Assembly: GCA_900540385.1 (NCBI GenBank)
Contig: UQFY01000008.1
Span: forward strand, 1-64,000
DNA from: an uncultured Mollicutes bacterium
GTDB taxonomy: Bacteria; Bacillota_I; Bacilli_A; RFN20; CAG-826
DNA: 64,000 bases
Direction: 5' to 3'
Part shown: piece by piece, positions 45,901 to 54,800 of the stretch
Numbering within the stretch: position 1 is the first letter of the stretch
Layout of the letters: every line of letters starts with the position of its first letter
Program-made: the position numbers and the translations under genes
The notes under the pieces: generated by a model
What the model was told of the DNA's origin: nothing
Database searches by the model: none
Seen by the model: only the letters and a program-made list of their open reading frames with translations

Positions 45901-46092
45901 AAATATCAATGGTATGCATACGCTAATTCCAACCTCCTTAACGGTATGGATGCTACCACGAAACTTGTTTCCGTCACCCCATCTTGGCAAATCATGTTTA
46001 ATGTTCTCACAGGTGTCTTCAGTGTTACCTTAGTAGCCTCTCTCGGTTTGATGGTTGTTGTCGCTTTAAAAGGCAAAAAAGAAGAGAAATAA
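42928..46092 (+). CDS. Membrane-anchored permuted GH3 glycosidase
   Basis: Glycoside hydrolase family 3 protein, 1054 residues, with swapped domain order: GH3 C-terminal domain first (GEGAVLLKNKNNALPL, about 70-400), then an FnIII-like part (NTGSVAGKDAIQLYVSLP), then the catalytic barrel domain (RQADGPNGFSSFG; nucleophile Asp934 in GLISTDMVNG). This order is known for some beta-glucosidases of Ruminococcus albus and Butyrivibrio type. An N-terminal helix (about 9-30) and a C-terminal helix (about 1025-1045) anchor both ends, leaving the enzyme on the outer face. Start 42928 follows GGAGGG. Substrate unknown, presumably beta-linked oligosaccharides. Confidence 0.88.
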   Translation: MKRSKKNLFRGLAGVSGALLALSTIAQLIAHEYRSYMDDFFHTTSTKIVKVEGTGNEDKYNFKSSYKTAEELAKADKAYGEKVTGEGAVLLKNKNNALPLKSSEHKVTLVGKAAYSSVLGGQMGSGAQKPSVAGYEAVDLKSALAKENFEINPDMADAYKVDKDKNGAEVYRDVSKISGSFRMINESDKDNYRFDINEVALSELEARKAGITTQDFGDYKTSIVVLGRINSEGRDYLPGEGGLKGTGVGENNEGAKDPLGLSNREREMIKMAKEKGDKTIVLINSNSPMEIDELKKDDGIDAILWIGTTGTYGMTAVPQILSGKINPSGKLPDTYAADISVSPAAQNWGIFSYANLDDIATKEEDHITNNRDGWTAISADNLRASAYTVYQEGIYTGYKYYETRYFDSVVNPSSNASSQKGAKEGATSWKYQDEVSYTFGFGESYTSFEQTLRSVEMSTSDKTVTAVVDVENTGSVAGKDAIQLYVSLPRKNKDTLEKAAIQLLDYAKTDLLQPGEKKSYTIKADLSDATSYDNTLEHDGVKGGYLLAEGDYYFAIGNGSHEAVNNVLAKMGKSVSNGMDEEGNGNKAIVKKYNSPNASLFGRSKGGKVLIENQLDDADLNYYQPNAVKYLSRNDWSGTYPTRQIVTPNADMIKELRNKKHVIQKDEKVDVVWGSKETSYTLADMKGASWDDPRWDDFISQIPLDSAIKIIAVGGNTTWTIEEIGNPRNRQADGPNGFSSFGINQGYAILDDSPYKLSDSEDDKKWVGFKASAPNAPLIAATFDKTIQKEMGELIGNHSIWNGGATIWAGGANLHRSPYEGRTHEYFTEDPILSAYALENMVSGGREFGCLIGPKHFAFNAIEFNRYGLSEYMTEQTARETELRSFQKAYESGECLATMTAFNRIGCSNLNAHQGLMQNILRKEWGYKGLISTDMVNGQNYFLPGECILGGVTMMANGQGASADLKTEWVDYEASNIANDKLLNERLHENMKYQWYAYANSNLLNGMDATTKLVSVTPSWQIMFNVLTGVFSVTLVASLGLMVVVALKGKKEEK

Positions 46093-46107
46093 ACGGAGGA
46101 AAATAAA

Positions 46108-46566
46108 ATGGAATTCTTAAAAAAACAAGGTGTGACCTTTATCTTAAATGTTGCGCTAGTCTTATTTACTCTAGTTTCAATGATTCTTTACTTCGTGAAC
46201 AAGGCTCTCCCTTATTTCACAGAAGCTAACGTCTCCTTTGAAATTACCCTCTTCTTAGTCCTTGCCTTGGTGTGCGTCCTTTTGAATATCGCTCTTGGAT
46301 TCACCCCATTAAAAGGAAACAAGATCGCTGATCTCGTTTGCGATGTTCTTGCTGCAGTCGTGCCTTTCCTTCTCTTTGGAGCGGCAATCTACTTCTTAGG
46401 TGATCGTGTCTATTATTACGGCATCGCCTTAGGATCCGATTTGGAAGCAGGAAACGTTGTTGCTCATCAATCTTGTGTTGGGGCTATTGTTGGAACAGCG
46501 TTTATGTTCGTCACTGGCCTCCTCTCTATCGTTACAAACTTCTTCAAAAAACCTTCAGAGAGATAA
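46108..46566 (+). CDS. Small four-helix membrane protein
   Basis: A 152-residue protein with four predicted membrane helices (about 10-28, 45-63, 78-96, 122-142) and hardly any soluble part. GGAGG precedes the ATG; the gene lies 15 bases behind the GH3 gene, so they share an mRNA that ends at the following strong terminator. The second GH3 gene also has a small membrane protein as operon partner. No family recognised; an accessory role for the membrane-bound GH3 is inferred only from position. Confidence 0.78.
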   Translation: MEFLKKQGVTFILNVALVLFTLVSMILYFVNKALPYFTEANVSFEITLFLVLALVCVLLNIALGFTPLKGNKIADLVCDVLAAVVPFLLFGAAIYFLGDRVYYYGIALGSDLEAGNVVAHQSCVGAIVGTAFMFVTGLLSIVTNFFKKPSER

Positions 46567-46573
46567 AACCATT

Positions 46574-46602
46574 AGGGGCCGCAAAATAAGCGGCCCCTTT
46601 CC
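46574..46602 (+). terminator. Strong terminator of GH3 operon
   Basis: AGGGGCCGC (46574-46582) and GCGGCCCCT (46590-46598) form a perfect 9-base stem with T's after it. The GH78 start codon lies only about 20 bases further, so GH78 expression probably depends on read-through. Confidence 0.88.
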
Positions 46603-46618
46603 TAGAAAGGTTCTATTT

Positions 46619-49177
46619 ATGTTTAAAATTACTGAATTTAAAGCAAATCATCTTGTTAAAGAATGTTATTTGGATGAAAAGAATCCCTCTTTTAGTTTTT
46701 CTTTGTTCTCCGATGAAACGGATTCTTCTTTGAAATCAGCCATTTTAAAGATGAATGGATGGAAAATCGAAACTCTTTCTCAAAATAATATCTTTTATGC
46801 TGGCAAACCTCTTACCCCTTTTACAAAATATGTTGCTACTTTGGAAGTAGAGGACAGCTTAGGAAGAAAAGATAAGCAAGAGCTTGTTTATGAAACGGGT
46901 TATTTAGGCACTTCTTTTAAGGGGAGATGGATTAGCGATAAAGACTACATCTTCAAAGAAAAAGGCATTTCACCAAAACCCTTGCTTTTCAAAAAGGAAC
47001 TTCCTATTTCTAAAAAGATTAAAAGCGTTAAGGTCTATGCGACAGCTTTAGGGATCTATGACTTTATTTTGAACGGAAAGAAAGTGGGAAACGCTTATTT
47101 TGCCCCAGGCTTTACTTCCTATCGTAACGAACTTCAATATCAGATCTACGATGTCACAAACCTTCTCGAAAAAGAGAACGTTCTCTATTTTGAGGTTGCG
47201 GGTGGCTGGGCTGTTGGATCTTTTGTCATGACAAGAAAGAATCGTGATGTAGCGGATAGACAAGCTCTCCTTTGTGATATTCATCTTGAATACGAAGACG
47301 GTTCAAAAGAAATTATCGGTACGGATGAAAGCTGGCAAGTAAGTGAGCATTCGCCTGTTCTTATGGCGGATATTTATGATGGAGAAACCTATGACGCTAG
47401 AATAGAGTTAAATGATATTTCCCTCCATCAAGCTTCATATGAAAAAGTAAAAATTCACCCAGAACTCCTCCTTGATTATGGGGCAAAGGTAATTGCGCAT
47501 GAAAGAATGTTGCCTCAAAAGATTACGAAACTCTCTAATCAAAAGAAATGGATTGTGGATTTTGGCCAAAACTTTGCCGGAGTCGTTTCTTTCCACCTCA
47601 AAAATGCAAAAAGAGGCCAGAGCATAGTCATTAAGCATGCGGAAATCTTAAAGAAAGACGGGGATTTGAACACCTCTTTCCTTCGTAGTGCGAAAGCAAC
47701 TTTAACCTATATCTGTAAAGATGGGGAACAAAGATTTTCCCCAACTCTTACCTACATGGGGTTCCGTTATATTTCTCTTGAAGGAATAGAGAACATTGAG
47801 GATATAGATCTTGAAGCGTTTGCTCTTTATTCAGATGTTGAACGAATTGGCGATTTTGAATGTTCCAATCCTTTGATCAACCGTTTGCAGAAGAATATTA
47901 TCTGGTCGAGTAAATCCAATTTCGTGGACATTCCTACAGATTGTCCTCAAAGAGATGAAAGAATGGGATGGACTGGAGATATTGCAATTTTTTCCAAAAC
48001 AGCCTGTTTTAATTTTGATATGAACCGTTTCTTAGATAAATGGTTATTGGACTTAAGAAAAGAACAACTCCGTAGCGGAGGCCTTCCAAATACGATTCCC
48101 TCTCATCGTTACGCTTTCCCTGTTACTATGCCAAAAATGGCCGTGGAATTCTGGGGAGATGCTTCCCTACTTGTTCCAATGGCTCTTTATGAGAAAACGG
48201 GAGACAAAACGATATTGTCTAAATCCTACGAATCCATGAAGAAATACGTCAATGCCTGTAAGTTCTGGGCTCATTTTGGCGTGGGGAAACACCGTTATAT
48301 TTGGCATACTCCTTCTATTTTCCATTTTGGAGATTGGGTAGCGCCTGATGTGCCTAAAATGAGCGATTGGCAAAAACGTAGCAAATGGACGGCGACGGCA
48401 TCCTTAAAAAACACTTCTACGATTCTTTCGAATGTAGCTCATATTCTCGGTAAGAAAGAAGATGAGGTTTATTATAAAGAACTTTCTCAAAACGTTTCGG
48501 AAGCGTATGAATCTATCTTTACCGACCATAAAGGGAAACTCTTAAACGAATTCCAAACCGGATACGTTTTGCCTTTGCAATTCCATATGTTGAAAGAAGA
48601 AAACGTTTCTTTTGCAGCGATGAATCTTAAAAAACTCGTCGAGAAAAACAATTACTGCATTGGAACAGGCTTCCCTGGCACACCTTATATCCTTTTCGCT
48701 TTAGCGGATAATGGTTACGTAGATACCGCTTATAAGATGCTTGAAAACACAAAATGCCCTTCTTGGCTATATGAAGTGAAAGTAGGGGCAACCACCATTT
48801 GGGAAAGATGGGATGGCTTAAATGAAAACGGAGAATGTCCAATCGGAGAAGACGGTACAGGAGGCATGATTTCCTATAACCATTACGCTTCAGGGGCGGT
48901 TGGTGACTTCCTTTATAGACGCGTTGCCGGAATAGAACCTCTTGAAGCAGGTTACCGCTCTTTCTTGGTTAAACCTTTGATCGGTGGCAGTTTAACATAC
49001 GCTAAAGCACATACTAAGACTCCATACGGAATAATTGAGGTTTCCTGGGAAATCAAAGACAAGCAATTCAAACTCAACGTTTCCGTTCCATATGGTTCTG
49101 AAGCGAAAATCGTTTTGCCAAACAAAGAAGTCTATATCCGTAGTCATGGCAATTACACGTTTGAAGCCACTTTATAA
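46619..49177 (+). CDS. GH78 alpha-L-rhamnosidase
   Basis: Glycoside hydrolase family 78, 852 residues. The ATG at 46619 (MFKITEFKANHLVKE) fits the family; upstream in-frame codons run through the terminator and the preceding gene. N-terminal beta domains include the FILNGKKVGNAYFAPGFTSY and YQIYDVTNLL signature of Bac_rhamnosid_N; the (alpha/alpha)6 catalytic domain shows DIPTDCPQRDERMGWTGD with the general acid Glu, HFGDWVAPD, and near the end GGMISYNHYASGAVGDFLYR. It removes terminal rhamnose from glycans or glycosides. No signal peptide is visible, so the enzyme is probably cytoplasmic and works on imported substrate. AGAAAGG serves as a moderate ribosome site. Confidence 0.92.
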   Translation: MFKITEFKANHLVKECYLDEKNPSFSFSLFSDETDSSLKSAILKMNGWKIETLSQNNIFYAGKPLTPFTKYVATLEVEDSLGRKDKQELVYETGYLGTSFKGRWISDKDYIFKEKGISPKPLLFKKELPISKKIKSVKVYATALGIYDFILNGKKVGNAYFAPGFTSYRNELQYQIYDVTNLLEKENVLYFEVAGGWAVGSFVMTRKNRDVADRQALLCDIHLEYEDGSKEIIGTDESWQVSEHSPVLMADIYDGETYDARIELNDISLHQASYEKVKIHPELLLDYGAKVIAHERMLPQKITKLSNQKKWIVDFGQNFAGVVSFHLKNAKRGQSIVIKHAEILKKDGDLNTSFLRSAKATLTYICKDGEQRFSPTLTYMGFRYISLEGIENIEDIDLEAFALYSDVERIGDFECSNPLINRLQKNIIWSSKSNFVDIPTDCPQRDERMGWTGDIAIFSKTACFNFDMNRFLDKWLLDLRKEQLRSGGLPNTIPSHRYAFPVTMPKMAVEFWGDASLLVPMALYEKTGDKTILSKSYESMKKYVNACKFWAHFGVGKHRYIWHTPSIFHFGDWVAPDVPKMSDWQKRSKWTATASLKNTSTILSNVAHILGKKEDEVYYKELSQNVSEAYESIFTDHKGKLLNEFQTGYVLPLQFHMLKEENVSFAAMNLKKLVEKNNYCIGTGFPGTPYILFALADNGYVDTAYKMLENTKCPSWLYEVKVGATTIWERWDGLNENGECPIGEDGTGGMISYNHYASGAVGDFLYRRVAGIEPLEAGYRSFLVKPLIGGSLTYAKAHTKTPYGIIEVSWEIKDKQFKLNVSVPYGSEAKIVLPNKEVYIRSHGNYTFEATL

Positions 49178-49187
49178 ATTCTTTTAG

Positions 49188-49214
49188 AGGCCCATCCACA
49201 GGATGCGTCTTTTT
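49188..49214 (+). terminator. Terminator of GH78 gene
   Basis: AGGCCCATCC (49188-49197) and GGATGCGTCT (49201-49210) pair with one C-C mismatch over ACA, followed by T's. Confidence 0.7.
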
Positions 49215-49322
49215 ATAAGCTTCATCTTTCATAGCAAGCATTATTTTTTAGGAATTTGAATAAAGGAACGAAAATTATTCAAAAAAACAAAAAAGTGCAG
49301 AAAAAGCAACAACCTACATGAA

Positions 49323-49349
49323 AATATGCTTAATAATTCAAGAATATGC
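49323..49349 (+). promoter_or_regulatory. AATATGC pair before second LytTR regulator
   Basis: AATATGC at 49323-49329 and 49343-49349, 20 bases start to start, about 85 bases before the regulator gene. The same pair with the same spacing occurs at 51483-51509 before the second GH3 block. Two half-sites about two helical turns apart is the usual LytTR binding layout. Confidence 0.6.
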
Positions 49350-49431
49350 ATTTTTAGTTGCAGTTGTTAATAAATATGAGATTTTATCTTAAAATAGAAT
49401 CCATAAATAGAGACGAAGGCGTGGATTGTTT

Positions 49432-50151
49432 ATGTTCAATATTGCCATTGTAGAAGATGAAATCAATGTAGCAAAGCAGATTGAGAAGTATCTCAATGGT
49501 TTTGTTGACGAAAACGGAATTGCTATAAGTAGCAAGATATATAACGATGCAGACTCTTTCCTAAACGACTATAAAAACAACTTTGATTTAGTGTTCATGG
49601 ATATAGAGCTTCCTGGAACAAACGGGCTTGATGCGAGCGTCAAATTAAGAGAGATGGACAAAAATGTGATGATTGTTTTTGTCACTAATCTTATGCAGTA
49701 TGCCGTAAAAGGCTATTTCGTTAACGCTTTTGACTTTATCGTGAAACCTTTTAATTACGAGGATTTCGCTATTAAACTGAAACGCATTTTCAAAAGCCTA
49801 TTAAGCAATCAAAACAAAAAAGTAATCATTAATTATCGTGGTGGGAAGAAAGTCGTTTCCATTTTTGATATTGTGTATGTGGAAGTGAGTAAGCACGTAT
49901 TGGCTTATCATTTAAGAAAAGAAAACGTTGTTACGAGCGGCACTTTGAAAAAAGTCATCGAGGAAATAAATGACAGCAACTTTGCTTTATGCAATCAATG
50001 CTATCTTGTTAATTTACGTTTTGTGAAAGAGATAAGTGACAATACCGTTGTTGTTGGCGATGATAGTTTGCAAATTTCCGCTCCAAAAAGAAAAGAATTT
50101 TGCAAGGCGTTAACGAAATATCTTTGCAACTCTAGTGGAAATCGCATATGA
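49432..50151 (+). CDS. LytTR-family response regulator (second system)
   Basis: Response regulator of 239 residues, paralogous to the one at 40.6 kb. Receiver with IAIVEDE, Asp57 in FMDIELPG and FIVKPFN; LytTR domain about 130-235 (SIFDIVYVEVSKHVLAYHLR, CNQCYLVNLRFV). An in-frame TTG at 49426 exists, but the ATG at 49432 gives the family N-terminus. The ribosome site is weak (GGA about 6 bases upstream). The stop overlaps the kinase start (ATGA). Probably autoregulated through the AATATGC pair upstream. Confidence 0.9.
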   Translation: MFNIAIVEDEINVAKQIEKYLNGFVDENGIAISSKIYNDADSFLNDYKNNFDLVFMDIELPGTNGLDASVKLREMDKNVMIVFVTNLMQYAVKGYFVNAFDFIVKPFNYEDFAIKLKRIFKSLLSNQNKKVIINYRGGKKVVSIFDIVYVEVSKHVLAYHLRKENVVTSGTLKKVIEEINDSNFALCNQCYLVNLRFVKEISDNTVVVGDDSLQISAPKRKEFCKALTKYLCNSSGNRI

Positions 50152-51482
50152 GCAGTTTGTTCTTTTACAAGATATTGTTCATGGTCGAGATATTAGCGAG
50201 TGAATATCTATTTGCTTTTCGAATGCCCAAAAGAAAACATTTTCCGTTGAGAGTGGTAGGGGCCGTTCTTGCTTCATTGCTTATAGCGTTTTTATATCCT
50301 TTACCGCTTCAATACGCTTATACGAGCTGGTATACGATGATCATGTTCATGTTCTTATTCGCCATCGCTTTTCTTCATATCAAGTTTGTATTTAAAATCT
50401 CTTGGATTTACGCCTTCTTTTGTGCCATTGCTTCTTATACGATTAGACATTTTGCTTATGAAACTTACGTTTTGATTTTTTCCTCCATTGGTTGGATTAA
50501 CTCCAATGACTTATACAGCTCTAATCCTTTAGATTTTGCCAATTTCGATCAAAGAACAATCATTATTGTTTTGTCTTATGTGGATATTTTCCTGTTTTGC
50601 TACTGGGGAGTTTACATTCTTTTTGCCTCCAAATTAAAGGCAGCCGAAACAATTAAATTCAAATCAACAACCGTATTAGTGTTCACAGGTTTAATTTTGA
50701 TGGTGGACATTGTTATTAACGCTATCGTTACCTACATGACGGATGACAGGTTAAAAGATTGCATTGTTTATTTTTATAACATTCTCTGCTGTGCGCTTGT
50801 TTTTTACATTGAATATAGTCTTATCAACACAAAAGACATGTCGAATGAGATGGCTACTATGCAAGAAGCGCTGAGACAAGCTCAAAAACAATATGATTTG
50901 CAAAAAGAGAACATCAAAATCATCAATTTGAAATGCCATGACATGAAACATCAAATTAACGAATATGCCTTAAAAGGCAAAATCGATCAAGACTTCGTCA
51001 AAGATCTTCAAGAAGCGATATCCATTTATGATGCAAACATAAAAACGGGGAATGAAGTACTGGACATTATCCTGACCGAAAAAAGTCTTTTATGTAACGA
51101 AAAAGGCATACGTTTGACATGCATGGTAGGGAATTGTGATCTTTCTTTCTTCAAAGAAGGGGATTTGTATTCTTTCTTTGGCAATATTTTAGACAATGCA
51201 ATAAATGCCGTCTCTTCGATGGAAAACAAAGATAAGAAATGCATAGGGGTTAATATTCACCAAATAGAAAAATTCATTGCAATTAAAGTGGATAACTATT
51301 TTAGTGGGGAAATCGATTTGTCTGATGATGGGCTGCCGCTCACTAAAAAAGATAAGAATTATCATGGTTTTGGCATGCAATCAATCAAAATGATTACTGA
51401 AAAATATGGTGGTACTTTAAATGTCGAAATTGATGGTGATATATTCACTTTAAACATCATGTTTCCTGTTTCAAAACAATAG
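50148..51482 (+). CDS. GHKL-type sensor kinase (second system)
   Basis: Sensor kinase of 444 residues, same build as that at 41.3 kb: about six membrane helices up to residue 225, a coiled-coil stretch (EMATMQEALRQAQKQYDL), phospho-acceptor CHDMKHQINEYA, N-box FFGNILDNAINAV and G-box HGFGMQSIKMITEKYGG. No large sensor domain outside the membrane. The AATATGC pair begins right after its stop codon, ahead of the small membrane protein and GH3 genes, which suggests that the system controls them. Confidence 0.9.
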   Translation: MSSLFFYKILFMVEILASEYLFAFRMPKRKHFPLRVVGAVLASLLIAFLYPLPLQYAYTSWYTMIMFMFLFAIAFLHIKFVFKISWIYAFFCAIASYTIRHFAYETYVLIFSSIGWINSNDLYSSNPLDFANFDQRTIIIVLSYVDIFLFCYWGVYILFASKLKAAETIKFKSTTVLVFTGLILMVDIVINAIVTYMTDDRLKDCIVYFYNILCCALVFYIEYSLINTKDMSNEMATMQEALRQAQKQYDLQKENIKIINLKCHDMKHQINEYALKGKIDQDFVKDLQEAISIYDANIKTGNEVLDIILTEKSLLCNEKGIRLTCMVGNCDLSFFKEGDLYSFFGNILDNAINAVSSMENKDKKCIGVNIHQIEKFIAIKVDNYFSGEIDLSDDGLPLTKKDKNYHGFGMQSIKMITEKYGGTLNVEIDGDIFTLNIMFPVSKQ

Positions 51483-51509
51483 AATATGCATTCAAAATCT
51501 AGAATATGC
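51483..51509 (+). promoter_or_regulatory. AATATGC pair before second GH3 block
   Basis: AATATGC at 51483-51489 and 51503-51509, 20 bases start to start; both copies lie in a longer AGAATATGC match. Identical spacing to the pair at 49323-49349. Confidence 0.6.
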
Positions 51510-51553
51510 TTCAGCGATTGATAGCGGTTACACAAGCGAATAATATCCTTTTT

Positions 51554-51567
51554 AGAAAGCGCTTACA
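51554..51567. promoter_or_regulatory. CRE-like box before second GH3 block
   Basis: AGAAAGCGCTTACA differs from the CRE consensus TGWAARCGYTWNCW only at the first base. It lies 21 bases before the ATG of the small membrane protein, downstream of the AATATGC pair, where a bound repressor would block transcription. Confidence 0.55.
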
Positions 51568-51587
51568 GGCGTTTGAAAGGAGGAAAT

Positions 51588-51836
51588 ATGAAAAAGATAC
51601 ACTGGGGTATCTTCATAGGAGTTTTTGCTATCATTACTTTCTATGTCACATTCGGAATAATCTTCGCTTATTTATTGCTGAATGCGATTGAAGCAGAAAC
51701 GTCAGGTTATGCAACATTGTTTGATAATTGGTGGCAAACTCTTCTATTTGTTGTTGATGTAATTTCTGTAATTGGCTTACTGGCATCAATAACAATGAAA
51801 ATTTTGTTTAGTGGGCCTAACGAGGGAGAGGTATGA
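51588..51836 (+). CDS. Small membrane protein, GH3 operon partner
   Basis: An 82-residue protein with two likely membrane helices (about 7-30 and 46-66). AGGAGG with a 4-base gap decides the ATG at 51588. Its stop overlaps the ATG of the GH3 gene by 4 bases (ATGA), so translation of the two is probably coupled. No family recognised. It parallels the larger membrane protein next to the other GH3 gene, without visible sequence similarity. Confidence 0.78.
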   Translation: MKKIHWGIFIGVFAIITFYVTFGIIFAYLLLNAIEAETSGYATLFDNWWQTLLFVVDVISVIGLLASITMKILFSGPNEGEV

Positions 51837-54800
51837 AAAAATTCTTTAACAAAACCGTGTGGTGGTTTTTATCTTCTTTCTTTGCAATCATGTTCACTAT
51901 TTTGCTCGTAGGGGACAGTTTCATCAAAGAATATGAAACTCAAATCAACTACGCATTGCATATTGAACCTTATCAAAAGATAACGAGTGAAAACACCAAC
52001 ACCGAATATTTTAAGACGCCGTTTAAAAAAGAAGACGGCTCTTATGATGATATTGCAATGAGAAACAACTCTATGCAAGTATCAAGGGAAGCGAATTCTG
52101 AAGCCAGCGTTTTGCTCTGGAATAAGAACGAGAGCTTACCATTAAAAGTGTCATCAAAGATTAGCTTTTTTGGCGTCCAATCGAATCAAAAGAATTATTT
52201 GTATACTGGTAATGGATCTGGCAAAGTCGCGGTTACAACGACTGATTTCCCATCATTGAAGGAAACTTTCGAAAAAGAAAAGAAGTATCAAGTAAATCCA
52301 AAATTATGGAGTTTTTATCAGAACAAAAGCGGATCTAGCATGTACAATCCGTCGGTTGGACCTGATGGAAAGCAAGATAATCACTACAAAGAATTCAACG
52401 TCAACGAAGCAAGCTGGAGTGAATTAAACACTACAGAAATCGCTAATTCTATAACTGAATACAACACAGCTGTCATGGTTATTTCAAGAAACGGCTCGGA
52501 AGATGGAGACACTTGGTTTGATACCAATGAATGCTTAGAGAAAAATTATCTCGATTTGTCTTATAACGAAAAAAGCGTTCTTGATAGCCTCGATACCATG
52601 AGAGAAGAGGGCAAAATATCCAATTTGGTGTTGTTATTAAACACTGGCACACCAATGCAGATGAAAAACATCTCCAAATACCAACACATCGACTCTTGTT
52701 TGTGGGTTGGAATGGGTGGCAACGCTTCTTTCAATGGAATATATGATGTCGTTTCGGGTAAGGCGAACCCATCTGGAAGATTGGTTGATACTTATTTATA
52801 TAACAATGATTCTGCGCCATCTGTTGAAAACACTGGTGCCTTCCAATTTGCCAAATATGGTGATTTGCCACAAGAAAGCAGATCGAGCAACGCTTACAAT
52901 CACGCGTATATCGTTTATCAAGAGGGCATCTATGTCGGATACCGTTATTTCGAAACGAGATACGAAGACTGCATCTTAAATTTGGGAAATGCAAATAGTG
53001 CAAGTGGTTCTAAAAACAGCGCAATGAACTGGGACTATAGCAAAGAAGTCTATTATCCATTTGGCTATGGCTTATCCTACACAAATTTTGAATACACCGA
53101 TTATGCTGTCACAAAAAACGGCGATAAATATAGAGCATCTTTAAAAGTAACAAATACGGGTAATGTTGCTGGCAAAGATGTCGTGCAAATCTATTTGCAA
53201 AAGCCATATACAGAATACGATAAGCAAAACAAGATCGAAAAAGCTTCCGTAGAACTTGTTGGCTATGCAAAAACTGACTTATTAGCGCCTGGCAAAAGCC
53301 AAACCGTTGTTATCGATATCGATGAATACGAATTCAAATCATACGATAGCTACAATAAAAAGACATACATCCTTGAAAAAGGCGATTATTATTTGTCCTT
53401 TGGAAAGAACGCCCACGACGCTTTAAACAACATCTTAGCTCAAAAAGGGAAGAACACATCTTCTGGAATGGACTATGACGGAAATAAGAACTTCGCTAAA
53501 AAATTCAACTATAAAGATGATGATTTTGTGAAGTACTCAAAGTCAAAGACCAATGTCCAAGTTACAAATCAATTCGATAATGCTGACCTTAATTTATATG
53601 AAGGAACAAGCGATCAAAAGATCACTTATTTATCGAGAAACGACTGGAAAAACACCTATCCTAAAAAGGTAGAACTGAATGCCTTGAATGCCACCATGGT
53701 CAAGGACATGCAATATACTCACGGCATTGAAATTGACGAAAATGCAAAGATGCCGAAGTATCGTTCTGTTACCTCGCCTATTGGTGAATTGACTTTAGCC
53801 TCCATGATGGACAAGGAGTTTGATGACCCACTTTGGGAAGATTTGTTAAACCAAATGTCGTTTAAAGAAACAACTCAATTATGCGGAGTTGGCTCTCACA
53901 TCATCAATGGTGTCACAAGCATCTCCTCCCCATCAGTCCTAGCACATGATGGCCCTGCAGGCGTGAAAACGGATACACCTAAATCAACAAGAAATGGAGA
54001 TGTTGACACATTCATGGCCTTCCCTAGTGGAATTAACCTTGCTTCAACATGGAACAACGAGCTTGTTAAAAAGGTATGTAACGCTTTCAGCTTAGAAATG
54101 ATGCATGCGAATGTCGGTGAGATTTATGGCACTGGCGCAGGTATTCATAGATCCACATATGGCGGAAGAAACTGGGAGTATTTCTCTGAAGACAGCTTCT
54201 TGTCTGGAAGAATTCTTAACTATGAAGTTCAAGGCTTGCAAGAGAATGGCGCTATCGTTAACATCAAACATTTAGTCTTAAATGACCAAGAAATCTATCG
54301 TTGCGGCGGCACAACCTGGGCTAATGAACAATCCATCCGTGAAATCTACTTAAAAGCATTCGAAGAAGCGGTTACCGACGGCAAAGCAAATGGCGTCATG
54401 TCTTCTTTGAACAGAATCGGCTGCATTTGGGCTGGTAAACATAAAGGCTTATTAACAAATGTCCTTAGAAACGAATGGGGTTTTGTTGGCTTAGTCGAGA
54501 CAGACTCTGCAACCGGAACCTATATGCGTGAAGGCGGAACAAGAGCGGAAGCGGTTATTGCTGGAAATGACTTATGGTTACGTGGTTCTAACAATATTAA
54601 AGAACTTTGGGGTGACTATAGAAATAATCCAACGGTTTGCCAAGCTTTAAGAAAATCCGCTAAAAACATCTTGTATGTTGTTGCTCATTCTATGGCAATG
54701 AACGGAATCGATAGCAGCACTAAGATCGTCAAAATAACTCCTTGGTATTTCAATGCCATCTTAGGTGCTGAAATAGCGGTTGGAATCGTTACAGGAGCGT

